A stretch of DNA of 64,000 nt from SZUA-36 sp963759155 (GCA_963759155.1 CAVWXX010000016.1:124001-188000); one strand, 5' to 3'; counted from the first letter of the stretch, positions 45,179 to 54,999 are shown. The notes: a model not told the origin generated them from the letters alone. Numbers and translations are program-made.

Positions 45179-46960
45179 TCAGGTGCTTACCCCTGCCTGA
45201 ACCCGCCATAAACTTGCATACAACCCATCGCTGGCCAGTAGTTCATCATGACTGCCCGTTTCGGTTACACGACCCTTCTCGAGTACGTGAATCCGGTTGG
45301 CGTTAACGATGGTTGACAGGCGGTGCGCTACCACCAGCGTTGTTCTTCCCCGGGTAATGACCTGCATTGAGCGCTGAATGGCGGCCTCGGTTTCATTATC
45401 CACCGCAGAGGTGGCTTCATCCAGTATCAGAACTGGCGGGTCTTTGAGAACGGCACGGGCGATGGAGACACGCTGTCTTTGACCGCCGGATAATTTTTGT
45501 CCGCGTTCGCCGACGATGGTGTCGTAAGCCTGGGGTAGTTGCAAAATAAACTCGTGAGCCTCGGCTGCTTTGGCCGCCGCTTCTATATCAGGCTGGCTGG
45601 CACCCGGGCGTCCATAAGCAATGTTTTCAGCTACCGTGCCGTGAAACAGGAATACGTCCTGGCTAACCAGCCCAAATGCCTTGCGCAGATCCGGTATCTT
45701 AAACTCTGTCAGATCGGTGCCATCGAGCTTCAGAGAGCCGGAGCCGGGTGAATAAAAACGCAACAGCAGTTTCATCAGGGTGCTTTTGCCGGAGCCGGTC
45801 TGGCCGACAACCGCAATGGTTTCACCGGGTGCGATGGTTATGTTGATATCACGTAAGACCTCGGCGCCGTTGGGGTAGGCGAAGTTGACGTTTTCGAACC
45901 TCAGTTCGCCTTTGACCTGGTCGATGGGCAAGGCTCTTGAGCCGCTGTGAGTGCGAATCGGCACTTCGATCAGGTTGAGGATACGGCGTGTAGATGCCAT
46001 CGCACGTTCAAACAGGTCTACCGTCTCCGCCAGGCGGGTCAGGGGCCACAGTAGTCTTTGTGTCAGGAAAACCAGCACGCTATACGCACCGGCGTTCAAC
46101 TGGCCGTCCAGTGTCAGTTTGCCGCCGTAGATCAGGGTCGCAACAAAACCCACCAGGATGGCCATACGAATGATCGGTATAAAGGCCGAACTGATGCGGA
46201 TGGCGCCCCGGTTGGCGGCGACATAGGCGCTGCTTTCCTTTTCCAGTTGTTCAATTTCGTGTTGTTCCCGGGTGAAGCTCTTGATGGTGGCGATACCGGC
46301 AATATTATTGGCCAGGCGGGTGCTGAGCAGACCAACTTTCTCACGCACATTGGCGTACAGGGGTTGGGCCCTGCGCTGGAACCAGAAAGCACCGAGGATG
46401 ATAACCGGTACAGGTGTGAAAGCCATCAGGGCGATTTGCGGTGACACGTAGAAAAACACGGCGCCTACAGCAATGACTGAAGTCACCACCTGGATGATGG
46501 CATTGGCGCCACCATCCAGAAAACGCTCGAGTTGATTGACATCGTCATTCAGAATCGCCACCAGTCCGCCGGTGGAAGAGTCTTCAAACCAGGCCATATC
46601 GAGATCCTGCATATGGCCATAGGCATCCAGTCTTAAATCGTGTTGCAGGCTTTGTGAGAGGTTTCGCCACAATACCTGTAAAAAGAACTGGAACAGGGAT
46701 TCAAAGCCCCAGACCACAATGGTCAAAACACCCAGGAATAACATCTGGTTAAACGGCTCAAGGATACCGAAATCGGCAAGGAATGACTTGTCCTGACGTA
46801 CGACTACATCAATGGCCATACCGATCAGGATTTCCGGCATCACATCAAATAGCTTGTTCAGAACCGAACATAGCGATGCCAGCCAGATTCGGCTGCGATA
46901 ACCACGCGCATATCGCAGTAAACGCAGTAGAACGCTGGCGGAAGACGTTGTATCAGGCAT
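45179..46960 (-). CDS. ABC exporter, fused permease and ATPase (MsbA-like half transporter)
   Basis: A 593-residue type IV ABC exporter half: six membrane segments (about 15-310) then a nucleotide-binding domain with Walker A GQTGSGKSTL, Q-loop, signature LSGGQRQRVSIARA, Walker B VLILDEATSAVD and the H-loop AHRLST. It works as a homodimer or with another half to export lipids, peptides or drugs. It follows threonine synthase by 9 nt on the same strand. The substrate is unknown. Confidence 0.93.
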   Translation of the reverse strand: MPDTTSSASVLLRLLRYARGYRSRIWLASLCSVLNKLFDVMPEILIGMAIDVVVRQDKSFLADFGILEPFNQMLFLGVLTIVVWGFESLFQFFLQVLWRNLSQSLQHDLRLDAYGHMQDLDMAWFEDSSTGGLVAILNDDVNQLERFLDGGANAIIQVVTSVIAVGAVFFYVSPQIALMAFTPVPVIILGAFWFQRRAQPLYANVREKVGLLSTRLANNIAGIATIKSFTREQHEIEQLEKESSAYVAANRGAIRISSAFIPIIRMAILVGFVATLIYGGKLTLDGQLNAGAYSVLVFLTQRLLWPLTRLAETVDLFERAMASTRRILNLIEVPIRTHSGSRALPIDQVKGELRFENVNFAYPNGAEVLRDINITIAPGETIAVVGQTGSGKSTLMKLLLRFYSPGSGSLKLDGTDLTEFKIPDLRKAFGLVSQDVFLFHGTVAENIAYGRPGASQPDIEAAAKAAEAHEFILQLPQAYDTIVGERGQKLSGGQRQRVSIARAVLKDPPVLILDEATSAVDNETEAAIQRSMQVITRGRTTLVVAHRLSTIVNANRIHVLEKGRVTETGSHDELLASDGLYASLWRVQAGVST

Positions 46961-46969
46961 CAGTTTGAA

Positions 46970-48217
46970 TCAAAGCAGGTGCCGAAGGTCAGGCAGGTAC
47001 TTTTCCAGTGAGCCCGTATTAAATACGACGACCTTGTTACCGGCTTGTATCAGCCCGTCTTCGATCAATCGCGGAATGGCCGCCAGGCAGGCTGCGCCTT
47101 CCGGGCAGACCCACCAGCCTTTTTCCTTCCATACGGTGCTGAGCGCCCTGTTGATATCGTCTTCTTTGACGGCGATGGCCGCACCACCTGATTCCCGCAC
47201 AATTGACAGCACTTTGAAATGCCCCACCCCTCCCGGCACGTTGACACCATAAGCCAGCGTTTCTCCGGGGTCTACCGGCGCAACTTCAGTAGTGCCGCTT
47301 TCAAAGGCATTGACCAGTGGCGTGGTGCTTTCACTCTGAACACAGATCATTCTCGGGCGGAAATGGTCGATCAGGCCAAGGGCTTCCAGTTCATTCCAGG
47401 CCTTCCACATTCCCAGTACTCCGGTGCCGCCGCCAGTGGGGTAGATCACTACATCCGGCAGACTCCATGGGTCTTCGGCTTGTTTGGGCTCCGCCAATTC
47501 CAACCCCAGGGTCTTTTTGCCATCAATACGCCAGCCTGGCTCCTGAAAAGTGGCTACACTGAAGTAACCTTTATCCAGCCATTTTTCTTTCAGCAATGCA
47601 CCGGCTTCACGAATGGTGCCGGTGACCAGTTCCAGTCTGAAGCGATCAGACTGGGCAGCCAGTGCCGCGACCCTTCCAAGTATGGGCATGGGTGTGTTGT
47701 CGGGCATGGCGACCACTGCCTCCATGCCCGCCGCATTGGCGTATTCACAAAGGGAATCCCCGGCGTTACCCTGGGTGGGAACCGCCAGCTTTTTAAGACC
47801 GGCCTTATGCGCCATGGATATGGTCATGGCCATGCCGCGGTCTTTGAAACTTTGTGTTGGGTTCGCGCCAAAGCCAGGATGGGCTTTACCCTCATCTTTG
47901 ACCATTAGTGAAAAACCAGTTTCTTGTGCGAGCGGATGATCGTTGTAATCCAGCAAGGGTGTATGACCTTCACCCAGGTTGAATATATGCACCTGATCAT
48001 CCGGGTTATTGATATCCAGTGGCAGCAGGCCGCCAAAACGCCACATATCGTTACGTTCAGGCTGGTACCACGACAGGTTGGGTTGTTCGGCCGCCAGGCG
48101 TTTCAGGTCCATGATGATCTCAACCGGGCTGTCGTCCAGTGGGCAAAGGTTCATAATGCTGTCAGCAGGATACTGGGTGCCGCAGCGGATACATTGCAGG
48201 TGTGAAATAAAGCTCAT
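46970..48217 (-). CDS. thrC: threonine synthase (fold type II PLP enzyme)
   Basis: A 415-residue PLP enzyme with the lysine K125 in SFKDRGM and a phosphate-binding QGNAGDSLC segment. A small N-terminal zinc-ribbon-like motif (C9, C12, C25) and GEGHTPLL are typical of the group of threonine synthases found in many bacteria and archaea. It converts O-phosphohomoserine to threonine. Its neighbour is an ABC exporter rather than thrA or thrB. Because this family also includes diaminopropionate lyase and threonine dehydratase relatives, the exact activity is a good guess, not certain. Confidence 0.78.
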   Translation of the reverse strand: MSFISHLQCIRCGTQYPADSIMNLCPLDDSPVEIIMDLKRLAAEQPNLSWYQPERNDMWRFGGLLPLDINNPDDQVHIFNLGEGHTPLLDYNDHPLAQETGFSLMVKDEGKAHPGFGANPTQSFKDRGMAMTISMAHKAGLKKLAVPTQGNAGDSLCEYANAAGMEAVVAMPDNTPMPILGRVAALAAQSDRFRLELVTGTIREAGALLKEKWLDKGYFSVATFQEPGWRIDGKKTLGLELAEPKQAEDPWSLPDVVIYPTGGGTGVLGMWKAWNELEALGLIDHFRPRMICVQSESTTPLVNAFESGTTEVAPVDPGETLAYGVNVPGGVGHFKVLSIVRESGGAAIAVKEDDINRALSTVWKEKGWWVCPEGAACLAAIPRLIEDGLIQAGNKVVVFNTGSLEKYLPDLRHLL

Positions 48218-48580
48218 GTGTCTGTCCTACCCGGTGAGGAATTTGGGTAGTTTAAGGGGTTCGCACCAGCCACGCCATGTACTTTAATTAGTCATCCATG
48301 ACAGTTTCGGGCTTGGGGGACAAGCAAGGTACTTGCGGCTGGTACGAGGCTAAAGGTTACCAACACTGACGGAATAATAAAACATAAACTTTGAATGAAA
48401 ATTCATATATTTTAAATGTTGCTTAATGGTCGTCGCGACAAGACCCGAAAGCTTTACAAAAGGGGTACTCACTTACAAAAAAATCCTCGACGAAGCGTGG
48501 CTTTTTTGCATTCATTATCATGTGAAATGTCGGCTCAAGTGCTAGGATTCTGTTTTCTGTTTTTTCTAGTGGGTTCATCA
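48218..48580. other. divergent region between thrC and mtnA
   Basis: About 360 nt. The mtnA frame extends upstream to 48416, but the extra 55 residues do not resemble the family and begin with basic, low-complexity sequence. An A-rich stretch, CCTCG...GTGGC, and a T-run near 48475-48510 form a weak hairpin with poly-A and poly-U flanks that might act as an attenuator. I do not recognise a SAM or SAH riboswitch. Confidence 0.4.
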
Positions 48581-49687
48581 ATGAAAATTAATGGTATTCC
48601 TTACCGCTCGATCTGGTTGAACAAGAATGGCTGGTCGGCAGATATTATCGACCAGACCCGTCTGCCTCATGAGCTTGTTATCAAAACACTGTCCTCCATG
48701 CAGGATGCCGCTGAAGCCATCAGTGTCATGCGGGTTCGGGGAGCGCCATTGATAGGTGCGACTGCGGCTTACGGATTGGCCCTTGCCATGCGGGAAGACG
48801 CATCAGATGAGAACTTGAGAAGCGCATTCGATACCCTGTTTGCCACGCGACCTACCGCGGTTAACCTACGTTGGGCGCTGGAACGTATGCAGCAGGTTTT
48901 GGCAGATTTGCCTGCCGGCGACAGGTTGGCAAAAGCCTATGAGATGGCCGCGGGAATCTGCGACGAGGATGTTGACATCAATCATGCGATTGGTCGCCAT
49001 GCGCTTGGTGTCATTCGCGGGCTTTGGCAACAAAAACCAGCAGGGGCGGAGGTTTTTCACATTCTTACGCACTGCAATGCTGGCTGGTTGGCCACGGTCG
49101 ACTGGGGCACGGCATTGTCAGCTATTTACCAGGCTTATGATGACGGAATTCCGGTACATGTATGGGTGGACGAAACCCGCCCGCGTAACCAGGGCGCCGC
49201 CTTGACTGCATGGGAACTGAAATCCCACGGTATTCCGCACGATGTGATTGTTGATAATGCCGGTGGTCACCTGATGCAACATGGACAGGTGGATATGTGT
49301 ATTGTCGGTACCGACCGCACAGCCCGCAATGGTGATGTTTGTAACAAGATAGGTACGTATTTGAAGGCGTTAGCGGCATTTGACAACAAAGTTCCGTTTT
49401 ACGTGGCACTTCCGGGACCTACCATCGACTGGCAGATGAACGACGGCGTCAACGGTATACCGATAGAGCAAAGGGAGGGTTTTGAGGTAACCCATGTCGC
49501 GGGTAAAAATTCCGCCGGGCAGGTTGAAACGGTACAAATCACACCCGATGGCGTCACGGCCTGTAATTATGCCTTCGATGTCACGCCGGCCCGGCTGGTG
49601 ACCGGCTTGTTTACCGAACGCGGTGTTTGTGAGGCCAGTGAAGCCGGCTTACTGGGTCTTTATCCCGAGCAGAACAGACCACTCTGA
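48581..49687 (+). CDS. mtnA: S-methyl-5-thioribose-1-phosphate isomerase
   Basis: A 368-residue MtnA of the eIF2B-like superfamily, which isomerises methylthioribose-1-phosphate to methylthioribulose-1-phosphate in the methionine salvage pathway. RVRGAPLIGATAAYG is the family opening; the catalytic C165 lies in THCNAGWLA and D245 in GTDRTARNGDV. I start it at ATG 48581 because MKINGIPYRSIWL is the conserved N-terminus. The other salvage genes are not next to it. Confidence 0.95.
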   Translation: MKINGIPYRSIWLNKNGWSADIIDQTRLPHELVIKTLSSMQDAAEAISVMRVRGAPLIGATAAYGLALAMREDASDENLRSAFDTLFATRPTAVNLRWALERMQQVLADLPAGDRLAKAYEMAAGICDEDVDINHAIGRHALGVIRGLWQQKPAGAEVFHILTHCNAGWLATVDWGTALSAIYQAYDDGIPVHVWVDETRPRNQGAALTAWELKSHGIPHDVIVDNAGGHLMQHGQVDMCIVGTDRTARNGDVCNKIGTYLKALAAFDNKVPFYVALPGPTIDWQMNDGVNGIPIEQREGFEVTHVAGKNSAGQVETVQITPDGVTACNYAFDVTPARLVTGLFTERGVCEASEAGLLGLYPEQNRPL

Positions 49688-49999
49688 TGACAGGGCAGCC
49701 AGGACAACAAATAGTCGATATCACCCGGGCCATGGACGTCAGCGGTCCTGGCCAGGGTGCAGGGTTCTAGTGTAAATCTCAGTGCGCGTGATGGAGTGCA
49801 GGATGACTGATTTGTCGTTTAATTACTGAAGTTAAATAAAAAATTACCGTTTGAGGCAGAAAAACTGCAATCCAGCGCGTATACTAAAGGGGTGTTCACT
49901 GAACACCATCAATTCGCTGGTTTATTCATACAATTCTAAAATAACAAAACGATATTCCCACGAACCGATAGTTGTTCAGTTTGTTCGTGGAGAAATTAT
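49688..49999. other. intergenic region after mtnA
   Basis: Just over 300 nt. A short inverted sequence around GGTCCTGGCCAGG (49753-49765) follows mtnA. The rest is AT-rich leading to the small gene at 50000. No terminator with a clear T-run and no other gene is seen. Confidence 0.4.
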
Positions 50000-50200
50000 A
50001 TGCACAAAGATAGTCCTCACAAGGAGCTGTACGACCCGTACTATCATTACACCCGTGGTGTTCTCTATTATGATGAAGACCACTTCACATTCACCGCATA
50101 CCGGATGCCCTACCAGGAGCTCGATAAGAAATCGTGGAAAACGGAACAGGCATTTACAGCCGATTACCGGCGAATGGTTGAAAAGAAGTATTCAGTCTGA
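50000..50200 (+). CDS. small tyrosine-rich protein, unrecognised
   Basis: A 66-residue frame starting at ATG 50000 with a GGAGA site 8-9 nt upstream. Composition is unusual: ten tyrosines in the whole protein, many aromatic and charged residues, no hydrophobic segment. YYHYTRGVLYYDEDHFTFTA reads like a beta-rich soluble domain. It lies between mtnA and the aminotransferase gene. I know no family; the good start site and coherent composition make it a plausible real gene. Confidence 0.45.
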   Translation: MHKDSPHKELYDPYYHYTRGVLYYDEDHFTFTAYRMPYQELDKKSWKTEQAFTADYRRMVEKKYSV

Positions 50201-50291
50201 GCCTGGTTCGATAAAGATTCTCAAATCAGCCTGGCCTATCGTCTTAATAGACATCAGTTGATTTAACCAGCAAGGGTTCCCGGGAACCCGA

Positions 50292-51599
50292 TTATGGCGT
50301 TTTGTTCAACTGGCCCAGTACTAATTGCAGCTTCTGTAATAAAAGGTCGGCGTTTTCTTTCGAGAAAACCATCGGTGGACGGACCTTCAGAATATTGTCA
50401 TGTTGGCCGGTGGAGCCGATCAGAATGCCCTGCTGCCTGAGCAGGTTAACGGCCGTTTGCGTTTCGTCGGTAGCCGGTTCCCGGCTCTCACGGTTACGAA
50501 CCAGGTCAATACCGACAAACAGCCCACTGCCGCGAATGTCGCCGATTAATGGTTGATTTGTTGCCAACTCCTTTAAACCTTCCAGTAAATATTTGCCGGT
50601 TTCAAGCGCATGGGCCTGTAAACCCTCCTGCTCTATAACCTCAAGCACGGCAAGCGCAGCCGCGCAGGCGACAGGTGTGCCCCCGAAGGTATTGAAATAG
50701 TGGGAATTGCGTCGAAACGATTCAACCACCTCGGCCGAGGTAACCACCGCTGATATCGGGTAGCCATTACCCATGGGTTTGCCCATCGTTGCGATATCAG
50801 GCACCACACCGTGGCTGTCAAAACCCCAGAAGTGGCTGCCAAGGCGGCCAAACCCGGGTTGTACTTCATCGGCAACAAACAGGCCGCCGGCTTTTCGGAC
50901 GATTTCAACGGCTTTTGACAGGTAATTTTGCGGAACGGTGGGAAGTCCCTCATTTGAAAAAATGGTGTCGACAATAAATGCGGCAGGTCGATGGCCCTTA
51001 CGGGCCAGTGTTTCTATAGCAGTATTGAGATGGGCAGCGTAGTTGTCGGCAGCTTGCGCATCGTTAGCGTATAAACCCCGGTAACTGCATGGCGTGGGTA
51101 CCGTGACAATATTATCGCCGCGTTTCTCACTGGTTTCATAACAGGTGGTTATCTGGGCAATGGCCCAGGAAGTACCATGATAGGCATGCTCGGTGACGAT
51201 CATACCGCTCGCCCCGGTTTTAGCGCGCGCAAGTCTCAGTGCAAGTTCATTGGCTTCAGTACCGGTGCAGGCAAACATGGCAATATCGAGGCTGTCAGGG
51301 AACTTGCTTGTAAGTCTTTCGGCGTATTCGAGCACCAGTTCATGTAGATAGCGGGTATGAGTGTTCAGAATTTGTGCCTGTTTACAAATGGCCTCAATCA
51401 CCCTCGGGTGACAATGACCAACATGCGGCACGTTGTTGTAAACATCGAGATACTTTTTGCCATCCGAGTCGTACAGCCAAACGCCTTCGCCCGAAACGAT
51501 GTGAACCGGTTCATCGTAAAACAGACGATAGGCGCCTCCCATGAGGCGTTGACGTCGCTCCAGCATGTTTTGTGAAGTGGTCTTCTTTTTATCGTTCAT
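50292..51599 (-). CDS. class III aminotransferase-fold PLP enzyme, phospholyase-like
   Basis: A 435-residue class III aminotransferase-fold enzyme. The Schiff-base lysine is K274 in TMGKPMGNGYP and the cofactor aspartate D244 in FVADEVQPGFGR. The opening YLDVYNNVPHVGHCHPRV and TEANELALRLAR strongly recall AGXT2L-type enzymes (ethanolamine-phosphate and 5-phosphohydroxylysine phospholyases) rather than ornithine or GABA transaminases. It lies 12 nt after a phosphotransferase gene, the same partnership as kinase plus phospholyase in hydroxylysine breakdown. An ordinary transaminase remains possible. Confidence 0.85.
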   Translation of the reverse strand: MNDKKKTTSQNMLERRQRLMGGAYRLFYDEPVHIVSGEGVWLYDSDGKKYLDVYNNVPHVGHCHPRVIEAICKQAQILNTHTRYLHELVLEYAERLTSKFPDSLDIAMFACTGTEANELALRLARAKTGASGMIVTEHAYHGTSWAIAQITTCYETSEKRGDNIVTVPTPCSYRGLYANDAQAADNYAAHLNTAIETLARKGHRPAAFIVDTIFSNEGLPTVPQNYLSKAVEIVRKAGGLFVADEVQPGFGRLGSHFWGFDSHGVVPDIATMGKPMGNGYPISAVVTSAEVVESFRRNSHYFNTFGGTPVACAAALAVLEVIEQEGLQAHALETGKYLLEGLKELATNQPLIGDIRGSGLFVGIDLVRNRESREPATDETQTAVNLLRQQGILIGSTGQHDNILKVRPPMVFSKENADLLLQKLQLVLGQLNKTP

Positions 51600-51611
51600 G
51601 GTGCATTGCTT

Positions 51612-52670
51612 TTATATAGAGCGACAGGCCTTGTGAATTCGGTTCAGTGCCTCATCAGCTGGTAAAGGGTCGATATTGAGCAGGAAGTTTTTTACTGATT
51701 CTTGGCTGATCAGCAGGTATTCGCGGTTCTCCGGGAACAATATGGCGCGGTAGGAACCAATCAACAAACTGGTGACTAGACGGGTACGGATAAGATCTGT
51801 CAGCAGTTCAATTTCAATGTCCAGTAATGGCGTCATGCTGTGATAACCCGCGATGAGTGGCAGTGCACCCGCCAGGGGGTCGTTTCCCTCACTGAGTTGA
51901 TAGGCCGCGGCAACGGCCAGGTCGATGATTAATGGTGATTTGGTCAGGTCACCAAAGTCGATAACACCGCTTATTTGATCGGGCTGTTCCTTGTGCACCA
52001 GTACGTTGCCAGGATTCATATCATTGTGAATCACCTGGCACCGCAAGGTATCGAGTACCGGTTTGACCTGTGATATGAACTTGTCGAGGGTCTGTTCGAT
52101 CACTGGCCTGAGTACTGGACTTTCGATATGAGTGACCAGGTCGGCCAGGCTGGCTGCCCGTTTCATGTCCCACAACAAAGGCGGGTTCGAGCCGGGATGA
52201 TCAAAGCCCTTAAAAGCCAAACCCAGACGTGCCAATAGTTGGCCCAGCCGACGGGCAAGAGCGGCATCAACGCTCCTGTCATGCATGGCCGACCCCTCCA
52301 GCCAGCTTAGTACACGTACAAAATGTGTTTTCCCATCATGTTCTGCCTGGCCATGCAGTTGGCCTTCGCGTGTGGGAATGACCCGTGGCAAGGGAAAGGC
52401 AGGGTCTGTGTTTTCCACATGTATCAGGGCCTGATTCTGAAAGTCTATAACCTCAAGTTGCTCTGCATGATTGGAAATTTTAAGTGTATAGCGCCGACCG
52501 TTTTGGGCCGTCAGACTGAAGTTCTGGTCCCTCTCGCTGACCAAAGAATGGACATTGGCATTTATTCCATAGAGATCGGCTGCAACGGCAGCAGCACCCG
52601 CATCGGAAAAACCCGGTGGCGTGGTGGTCAGCATTTTTTGAATGATCTTTTCCGGGGATTCAGTCTTCAT
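51612..52670 (-). CDS. APH-family phosphotransferase, hydroxylysine-kinase-like
   Basis: A 352-residue aminoglycoside-phosphotransferase-fold kinase. The catalytic loop is HNDMNPGNVLV with the Brenner-type aspartate, and the metal-binding IDFGD follows. I place the start at ATG 52670 (MKTESPEKII); the frame extends to a TTG at 52697. It is upstream of and probably co-transcribed with the class III enzyme. That pairing mirrors hydroxylysine kinase and phosphohydroxylysine phospholyase, so a phosphorylated amino-alcohol intermediate is inferred. The substrate is not proven. Confidence 0.8.
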   Translation of the reverse strand: MKTESPEKIIQKMLTTTPPGFSDAGAAAVAADLYGINANVHSLVSERDQNFSLTAQNGRRYTLKISNHAEQLEVIDFQNQALIHVENTDPAFPLPRVIPTREGQLHGQAEHDGKTHFVRVLSWLEGSAMHDRSVDAALARRLGQLLARLGLAFKGFDHPGSNPPLLWDMKRAASLADLVTHIESPVLRPVIEQTLDKFISQVKPVLDTLRCQVIHNDMNPGNVLVHKEQPDQISGVIDFGDLTKSPLIIDLAVAAAYQLSEGNDPLAGALPLIAGYHSMTPLLDIEIELLTDLIRTRLVTSLLIGSYRAILFPENREYLLISQESVKNFLLNIDPLPADEALNRIHKACRSI

Positions 52671-52763
52671 GAAGACTAGGTTAAATGATTTGTGCAACCT
52701 GGCAAGATTTATTCGATTAGAATTACAGGTGTAGATTCCTTGTTCTGTCGGAGGACAAATTTC

Positions 52764-54923
52764 ATGAAAAAATTATTGAAGTGGATATTCGCACTCATTG
52801 GTGTCGTTGTTGTTTTGGTCGTCGTCGCAACCGTTGTGTTGCCCATGGTGGTTGATCCCAATGACTACAAGGAGGAGATCAGCGCTGCGGTTGCCAAGAA
52901 GACAGGCCGGGACCTGACCATTGGCGGCGAAATTAAATGGACTGTTTTCCCATCGATTGGGCTTGAGCTCAGCGATGTGACCCTGGGCAACCCGGAGGGC
53001 TTTGGTGACCAGCCGATGCTGGATATCGGCGAAGCCGGCATTTCAGTGAAGTTGATGCCCTTGCTCAAACGTAAAGTAGAGGTTGGCGAAGTGAGCATGA
53101 ATGACGTGTCAATCTATTTGAGCCGTAAAGCAGATGGAGAGACCAACTGGCAGGACCTTGGCGGTTCCGGCTCAGGTGATCCATCTTCACCGGACAGTGG
53201 TCGCGGTGTCAGCTCTTTCGCAGTCTCGGGTATTGAAATCAGCAATGCGAAGGTGACGCTGGACGATGTGGATCAAACCACGCAACTCGAGCAGTTCGAC
53301 CTGAAAGCCACAAACATTGAGTTGGGCCAGCCATTCAACCTGCAAGGCAGTTTTACGATGAACCTGCCGCAAAATGAACTGGCCGGGGATGTTACGTTTG
53401 GCGGACTGGTGCAAAGCGCAGCAGATGGAAAACGCTTCGGGATCAGTGGTCTCAAGCTTTCATTCAATGGCAAACAAGGTACCGGCGAAGATACGGTAGA
53501 TCTTGATGCAACCGTGACCGCCAACGCTGATATTGACCTTGCAAAGGATCAGGCCATCCTTTCCGATTTTGCACTACGACTTTACGATCTCGCGGTGACC
53601 GGCGAACTCACTGTTTCATCGCTCTCAGCCGCAAGGAGTTTCACAGGTCAGTTAAACGTGGCTGAGTTCAGCCCGAAAGCGCTTATGAAGGATCTGGGTA
53701 TGGAGCCGCCGTCAACGCAAAATGACAAGGCACTGACAAGCCTGCAGGCTGATATGAAATTCACGGGCTCAGATGATAGTGCCGATATGCAGAACCTGAC
53801 TGTCAGGTTTGACCAGTCCACATTCAACGGCAAGCTAAAGCTGGTTAATTTTGATTTTCCAAAACTGGCGTTTGATTTCAAAGTGGATCGTTTGAATCTC
53901 GACGACTATTCGCCGGTCGAGCAAACCACAAGCCAGTCCACCACGGGCCCGGCAGCTGAAGAAGGAGACCTGTCCGTTGATGTATTTCGTGGTTTCACCG
54001 GTGGCGGTAACTTCAGTATTTCTGAGTTGATCGTTGCCGGTTTGACGGCCACCGATGTAAGCTTGAAGATGAGCAGCGACGGAAAATCTGTGCGCTTCTC
54101 TCCGGTCAATGCAAACTTCTATGGCGGTAAGCATGAGGGTGATATCACTATCGACGCCAGTGGTACCCGCCCCCTGATGACTGCAAACCACGGAATCTCA
54201 GGCGTACAGGCCGAAAGCTTTTTGAACGATCTGACGGGTACTGCACGTCTGGAAGGTACCGGAGATTTCTTCCTTCAGATTAAGACGGACTTGAGCAATT
54301 CCCGCTCGGTAGTCGAGGCCCTTTCAGGTGATATTGGCATGAGTGTTGTCAATGGTGCGTTTGTGGGTATCGATGTCACTCAGACTATCAGCGCAGTCAA
54401 GGCCGCACTGGGTAAGCAGTCGGAGATTGTCAGTGAATCGGACCAGGGTCAGAAAACGAAATTCGCCGAGCTCACCATGAGTGGTGTTTTTGATCGGGGT
54501 GTACTCAATAGCGATGATTTACTGATGGAGTCGCCTTTGTTACGTGCAACAGGAAAAGGCAGCTTCAATTTTGTGGAGGAATCCATCGATTATGTTTTGA
54601 AGCCGATGCTGATAGGCGAGGCTGCTGATAACCTGGGTGATCTGAAAGGTATCCCGATACCGGTCAAGATGAGTGGAAACCTGTATGAGCCCTCAATCAA
54701 AGTGGATATCGTGTCTGCGCTTGCTGCCTCACAAAAAGAAAAAGTCACCAAGAAGGCAGATGAGTATATCGGTAAACTTTTGGGCGGAGATGAGGATTCC
54801 AGTTCCGATGACAAGGAAGGTGACGGTAGCGGGAAGTCTGACCCGGCCTCGTCACTACTGAAAGGTCTTCTTGGCGGTAAGAAGAAATCTGATGAAAAGA
54901 AAGATGATGACGGTGGTGCTTAG
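52764..54923 (+). CDS. AsmA family protein
   Basis: A 719-residue AsmA protein: an N-terminal membrane anchor (about 3-30), then the conserved PNDYKEEISAAVAKKTGRDL and GLELSDVTLGNPEGF segments, and a long periplasmic beta-rich bridge-like domain. The C-terminal 60 residues are rich in Asp, Ser and Lys. AsmA-like proteins shuttle lipids toward the outer membrane. ATG at 52764 has a GGAGG site and begins the anchor; an earlier open extension to 52692 is rejected. It is divergent from the kinase gene and ends before a strong terminator. Confidence 0.92.
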   Translation: MKKLLKWIFALIGVVVVLVVVATVVLPMVVDPNDYKEEISAAVAKKTGRDLTIGGEIKWTVFPSIGLELSDVTLGNPEGFGDQPMLDIGEAGISVKLMPLLKRKVEVGEVSMNDVSIYLSRKADGETNWQDLGGSGSGDPSSPDSGRGVSSFAVSGIEISNAKVTLDDVDQTTQLEQFDLKATNIELGQPFNLQGSFTMNLPQNELAGDVTFGGLVQSAADGKRFGISGLKLSFNGKQGTGEDTVDLDATVTANADIDLAKDQAILSDFALRLYDLAVTGELTVSSLSAARSFTGQLNVAEFSPKALMKDLGMEPPSTQNDKALTSLQADMKFTGSDDSADMQNLTVRFDQSTFNGKLKLVNFDFPKLAFDFKVDRLNLDDYSPVEQTTSQSTTGPAAEEGDLSVDVFRGFTGGGNFSISELIVAGLTATDVSLKMSSDGKSVRFSPVNANFYGGKHEGDITIDASGTRPLMTANHGISGVQAESFLNDLTGTARLEGTGDFFLQIKTDLSNSRSVVEALSGDIGMSVVNGAFVGIDVTQTISAVKAALGKQSEIVSESDQGQKTKFAELTMSGVFDRGVLNSDDLLMESPLLRATGKGSFNFVEESIDYVLKPMLIGEAADNLGDLKGIPIPVKMSGNLYEPSIKVDIVSALAASQKEKVTKKADEYIGKLLGGDEDSSSDDKEGDGSGKSDPASSLLKGLLGGKKKSDEKKDDDGGA

Positions 54924-54970
54924 CGCGGCTGTGCAAGTCAGGGTCTTGATTTAGTCTTCCGGGTTTCAAT

Positions 54971-54999
54971 AAAAAAGCCCTGCATGAGCAGGGCTTTTT
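54971..54999. terminator. bidirectional terminator between AsmA gene and rhlE
   Basis: GCCCTGC/GCAGGGC (7-bp stem, loop ATGA) is flanked by six A and five T, so it can work in both directions between these convergent genes. Confidence 0.92.

Noticed and set aside
47219..47908. 229-codon plus-strand frame antisense to thrC
   Set aside because: Shadow frame; the minus-strand thrC has all the conserved PLP motifs.
48218..48580. SAM-type riboswitch upstream of mtnA
   Set aside because: I could not find the conserved core of any SAM or SAH riboswitch class.
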